Of a stretch of DNA of 14,482 bases, positions 12,468 to 14,482 are shown one piece after another (the stretch's first letter is position 1; every line of letters begins with the position of its first letter). The translations under genes were made by a program, and so were the position numbers. The stretch spans positions 3,574 through 18,055 of the forward strand of contig CAKKOZ010000096.1 of the NCBI GenBank assembly GCA_919901335.1, written 5' to 3'. The notes beneath the pieces were generated by a model. It saw nothing but the letters and a program-made list of their open reading frames with translations, was not told the DNA's origin and did no database searches. The stretch comes from Nitrospiria bacterium (GTDB lineage: Bacteria; Nitrospirota; Nitrospiria; JACQBZ01).

Positions 12468-12719
12468 ATGCGGCGGCTTTTCTCTTTGATCTCGATCGTT
12501 GTCTATTCGGCGGCTGTTTTTATGGCCGGCATGATGGTCGGGCAATTGTATGCCCTCTATGTGTTGGTCTACACCGGCGCCGTGTTTATGATCGGTGTTT
12601 ACATCGGGGAAAAACTCGAGCAGCGGTTTGCTTCGCACGCGGCGGTTTCTTCAGGGGGCGAGTCGGATGCGGCGTTGACCGAGGTTCGAGAGTCGGATGA
12701 GCTGACCATAAAACGGTAA
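12468..12719 (+). CDS. Small GxxxG membrane protein, copy 2, with internally duplicated motif (83 aa)
   Basis: An 83-residue protein with two tandem transmembrane units: YSAAVFMAGMMVGQ (13-26) and YTGAVFMIGVYIGE (35-48), 22 residues apart, each with a GxxxG pair (21/25 and 43/47). The second unit is followed by KLEQRF, as copy 1 has KLEH after its unit. The tail (~55-83) is hydrophilic and acidic (ESDAALTEVRESDELTIKR). The frame is open back to GTG 12420 and ATG 12438, but starting at 12468 puts the motif tyrosine at residue 13, exactly as in copy 3. GAAAGG is 11 bases upstream, a loose ribosome site. It looks like a fusion or duplication of two single-unit proteins. Function unknown. Confidence 0.75.
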   Translation: MRRLFSLISIVVYSAAVFMAGMMVGQLYALYVLVYTGAVFMIGVYIGEKLEQRFASHAAVSSGGESDAALTEVRESDELTIKR

Positions 12720-12821
12720 GGCATGCGCCGGAGAACAAAATTCATCGCCGGAGGCGAGTGGTCTTTTGTTTAAGGCGCTCGCTGTATGCTATCGGGGGTT
12801 GGTGAGAGGGGGGTGATCGGA

Positions 12822-13028
12822 ATGAAACATTTCTTTTATGCCGTCTATGTCCTATTTTATACGGGTGCCGTTTTTATGGCCGGTATTTTTATCGGTCAGA
12901 TGCTGTACCGATCCCGGTTCAGCCGCCAAAAACGATCCGAGATGACGGCATGGCCGTCCGAGGCAGGTTCGAATGGCCCGGTCGAAATCGGTGAGCCCAA
13001 GGCGGCCATGACGGGCCGAAGGCGGTGA
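12822..13028 (+). CDS. Small GxxxG membrane protein, copy 3 (68 aa)
   Basis: A 68-residue protein with one transmembrane helix containing YTGAVFMAGIFIGQ (13-26), a GxxxG pair at 21/25, and the N-terminus MKHFFYAVYVLF that resembles copy 1. The C-terminal ~40 residues are hydrophilic and basic at both ends (YRSRFSRQKRSE and TGRRR), so the tail is probably cytoplasmic. The start at 12822 is supported by a purine-rich AGGGGGG about nine bases upstream and by the N-terminal similarity. The open frame back to 12786 is not needed. No convincing own promoter was found; it may be read from 12163. Function unknown. Confidence 0.78.
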   Translation: MKHFFYAVYVLFYTGAVFMAGIFIGQMLYRSRFSRQKRSEMTAWPSEAGSNGPVEIGEPKAAMTGRRR

Positions 13029-13200
13029 AGTGATCCGGCCATTGAAGCAGTTCATGCAAACCCGACACGTGCCATTTCACATCGCCCTTCGCTGCCGACC
13101 GTTGTCTCTTCTCTGAACAGAACGGATCTTTCATCGGTATCATCGCAATCAAAATAAGGCGGATCAGTCCCGTGATCCAACAGGGTTTTCGAGATGCGTT

Positions 13201-14112
13201 ATGAGTAAATATCTTATCGGTATTTACTTGGCGCTGGTTTTATCGATCCTGGTCATCATACAGATCGGAATCCGTCAGAAATCCGGGCCGCCATCTCTCG
13301 ATATCCAGAGCGAAGGCAAAGGGTACACGCCTCTGGCCAAAAAATTGGAGAAGGTGGCGGAGGCGTCTCAAAAAGCGGAGATGGAGGTCAAGCAGACCCA
13401 GGTGGACGACGAGTTTGACTCGATGCTTCTCATCCCTGCGGGCGAGTTTTTCATGGGGAGCGATGAGGGATCCAACGATGCAAGGCCGGTCCGGAAAATC
13501 TATCTGGACGGTTTTTATATCGATAAGTATGAGGTGACATTTGCGCAGTTCTACACCTTTATCGGATTCACCGGACACCGGAAACCCCGGCTGGCGGGGT
13601 ATCTATCGAGCAGCGTGACGGAAGATCTGCCGCTCTTTCTCAAGCCGTTGAATCCGGTTGTTGGCGTGTCCTGGTACGATGCGGTGGACTACTGTCAGTG
13701 GAAGGGGAAGCGGCTTCCGACCGAGGCGGAATGGGAAAAGGCCGCCGAGGGAACGGACCAGCGGAAATGGCCTTGGGGGAATGAGGAACGATCCGAATAC
13801 GCCAATTTGTTGGGCGACGACGGCGCCCTTTACACGGCTCCGGTGAATCATTTTACTCGGGATGTCAGTCCCTACGGGGTGTATGATCTCGCGGGAAATG
13901 TGATGGAATGGGTTGCGGATTGGTATGACCAGGATTCCTATCGAATGCTACCGGTGAGCAATCCTGTCGGAGTCTTGTACGGGGAGCATCGAATCATTCG
14001 CGGGGCGTCCTGGAACGATTCCATTAAGCGCGCACAGACCTCCATTCGTTTTAAGATGTATCCTGAATATCGCGACGTAACCATCGGGTTCCGATGCGCG
14101 AAGTCCGGATGA
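13201..14112 (+). CDS. Membrane-anchored FGE-sulfatase (SUMF1) domain protein 2
   Basis: 303 residues and a paralogue of the protein at 10960-11880. One N-terminal transmembrane anchor (~5-24), a charged linker with coiled-coil character (~45-68, LAKKLEKVAEASQKAEMEVK), then a complete FGE-sulfatase domain (~72-302). Marks: MLLIPAGEFFMGSDEG, FYIDKYEVTFAQFYTF, GVSWYDAVDYCQW, GKRLPTEAEWEKAA, WPWGN, SPYGVYDLAGNVMEW, RGASWNDS and TIGFRCAKS. As in the paralogue, the FGE active-site cysteines are absent (RGASWNDS), so formylglycine formation is unlikely. The ribosome site is weak (GAGA ~10 bases upstream). No clear promoter lies in 13029-13200, so it may belong to the small-protein transcript. Likely periplasmic-side binding or assembly function. 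Confidence 0.87.
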   Translation: MSKYLIGIYLALVLSILVIIQIGIRQKSGPPSLDIQSEGKGYTPLAKKLEKVAEASQKAEMEVKQTQVDDEFDSMLLIPAGEFFMGSDEGSNDARPVRKIYLDGFYIDKYEVTFAQFYTFIGFTGHRKPRLAGYLSSSVTEDLPLFLKPLNPVVGVSWYDAVDYCQWKGKRLPTEAEWEKAAEGTDQRKWPWGNEERSEYANLLGDDGALYTAPVNHFTRDVSPYGVYDLAGNVMEWVADWYDQDSYRMLPVSNPVGVLYGEHRIIRGASWNDSIKRAQTSIRFKMYPEYRDVTIGFRCAKSG

Positions 14113-14136
14113 CAGCGATAGAAAAAATGGGGCGCC

Positions 14137-14160
14137 GAATCGGTTTCTGTTTAAACGGAT
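14137..14160 (+). other. Imperfect inverted repeat after SUMF1-fold gene 2
   Basis: AATCGGTTT and AAACGGATT can pair with one G-G mismatch around a CTGTT loop, about 25 bases after the stop. The T run (14171-14177) is ~10 bases further on, so this is a doubtful terminator. Confidence 0.25.
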
Positions 14161-14178
14161 TGATGCCAGGTTTTTTTC

Positions 14179-14207
14179 TTGACAAACATTTTTTATTTAA
14201 CTAAAAT
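14179..14207 (+). promoter_or_regulatory. Strong promoter of the right-edge small membrane genes
   Basis: TTGACA (14179-14184), a 17-base spacer, and TAAAAT (14202-14207). The predicted start is near 14214, 36 bases before ATG 14250. Confidence 0.65.
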
Positions 14208-14249
14208 TGTATCCGTCATTAAGCACAGGCATTGCTCAAGGAGATGGCA

Positions 14250-14348
14250 ATGGATAAAATCCGTCAGAATGCAGGTCCGATTTTGTATATCATCGTCTGT
14301 ATCGTTTCAATCTGGTTCTTCTATTGGTTTGGGGCGCTTTACCATTGA
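14250..14348 (+). CDS. Small single-helix membrane protein (32 aa)
   Basis: A 32-residue protein (ATG 14250, TGA 14346-14348): a short polar N-terminus (MDKIRQNAG), then one aromatic-rich helix (ILYIIVCIVSIWFFYWF) and GALYH. The ribosome site AAGGAG (14238-14243) is six bases before the ATG, and a strong promoter lies upstream, so expression is well supported. An in-frame ATG at 14244 abuts the ribosome site and is unlikely. It lacks the Y-T-G-A-V-F motif. The size and aromatic helix recall minor subunits of terminal oxidases, but no oxidase gene is in the window. The next gene starts 51 bases after its stop. Confidence 0.7.
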   Translation: MDKIRQNAGPILYIIVCIVSIWFFYWFGALYH

Positions 14349-14399
14349 TGTTGGGGGTGACAAAGCTCCTTGTCGCTCCCTAGAAGAAAGGTGAATGTC

Positions 14400-14482
14400 A
14401 TGAAAACGGTGATCGCGTTTGCAGTGATGTCGGTAGTCTGGGTCGTCTACTTTCAGGCCATGGACTGGTTGTTTATGAAGAT
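14400..14482 (+). CDS. Small membrane protein, 3' truncated by the window edge
   Basis: The first 27 codons of a gene running off the right edge. ATG 14400 is preceded by AAAGGTG (14387-14393) with six bases between. The visible sequence (MKTVIAFAVMSVVWVVYFQA, then MDWLFMK) is a hydrophobic helix, either a signal anchor or the first membrane segment. It is probably co-transcribed with the 32-residue gene from the promoter at 14179. Nothing more can be said without the rest. Confidence 0.6.
   Translation, partial: MKTVIAFAVMSVVWVVYFQAMDWLFMK

Noticed and set aside
13029..13200. Promoter or small gene before SUMF1-fold gene 2
   Set aside because: No pair of hexamers with acceptable spacing and no short frame with a ribosome site was found.
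10960..14112. The SUMF1-fold proteins as true formylglycine-generating enzymes that activate a sulfatase
   Set aside because: The active-site cysteines are missing in both and no sulfatase gene is in the window.
14179..14394. 71-codon frame starting at a TTG at 14179
   Set aside because: Its start is the -35 hexamer of a strong promoter; the real gene in this region is the 32-residue frame at 14250 with a ribosome site.
1..14482. CRISPR array, insertion sequence or prophage signature
   Set aside because: No regularly spaced repeats, transposase motifs, terminal inverted repeats or phage genes were seen.

Overview
The window reads like chromosomal DNA of a GC-rich, Gram-negative-type bacterium. 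Central metabolism (malate dehydrogenase, PurA, FolE) is mixed with membrane redox genes and many small membrane proteins. Protein flavour (the small zinc-ribbon protein, a lone NuoF-like subunit paired with a ferredoxin, a short Urate_ox_N-type membrane protein) suggests Nitrospirota or a nearby phylum. That is an inference from memory of such proteins, not a computed placement. No insertion sequence, prophage, CRISPR array or integrase is visible, and no gene-free stretch exceeds 300 bases.

Left part (1-2442): the 3' end of a malate dehydrogenase gene, a PAS/AAA+/Fis-type sigma-54 activator with its own near-consensus promoter and almost no leader, then a 65-residue zinc-ribbon protein. Middle-left (2548-5408): a likely four-gene operon of a four-helix Urate_ox_N-like membrane protein, a NuoF-like flavoprotein, an adrenodoxin-type 2Fe-2S ferredoxin and GTP cyclohydrolase I. 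A MarC-family membrane protein converges on folE. A YqhA/UPF0114 membrane protein is divergent from marC. Next comes an exported protein with cupredoxin-like copper ligands and a carboxypeptidase-regulatory-like domain, behind a long structured leader and ending in a strong terminator.

Middle-right (7874-9729): tRNA-Ala(GGC), then purA with a leader carrying a promoter and a terminator-like hairpin, then tRNA-Lys(TTT) and tRNA-Glu(TTC). The tRNA-Glu lacks an encoded CCA although the other two have it.

Right part (9778-14482): a Tat-exported sulfite-oxidase-like molybdoenzyme is divergent from a membrane-anchored protein with an FGE-sulfatase (SUMF1) fold. A second anchored SUMF1-fold protein lies about 1.3 kb downstream. 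Neither has the cysteine pair of true formylglycine-generating enzymes. Between and after them lies a nest of very small membrane proteins. Three of these are paralogues built on one motif, Y-[ST]-[AG]-A-V-F-[MV]-[AI]-G-x-x-[VI]-G-[EQ], and one contains the motif twice. A 40-residue membrane protein (minus strand), a 32-residue one and a truncated one at the right edge are unrelated to that motif. This cluster is the best candidate for an undescribed system: small GxxxG helices combined with non-catalytic SUMF1-fold domains on the outer face of the membrane, beside an exported molybdoenzyme.

Throughout, promoters follow a sigma-70-like TTGACA / 16-18 bp / TATAAT pattern. Fourteen were read by eye and several of them decide between alternative start codons.
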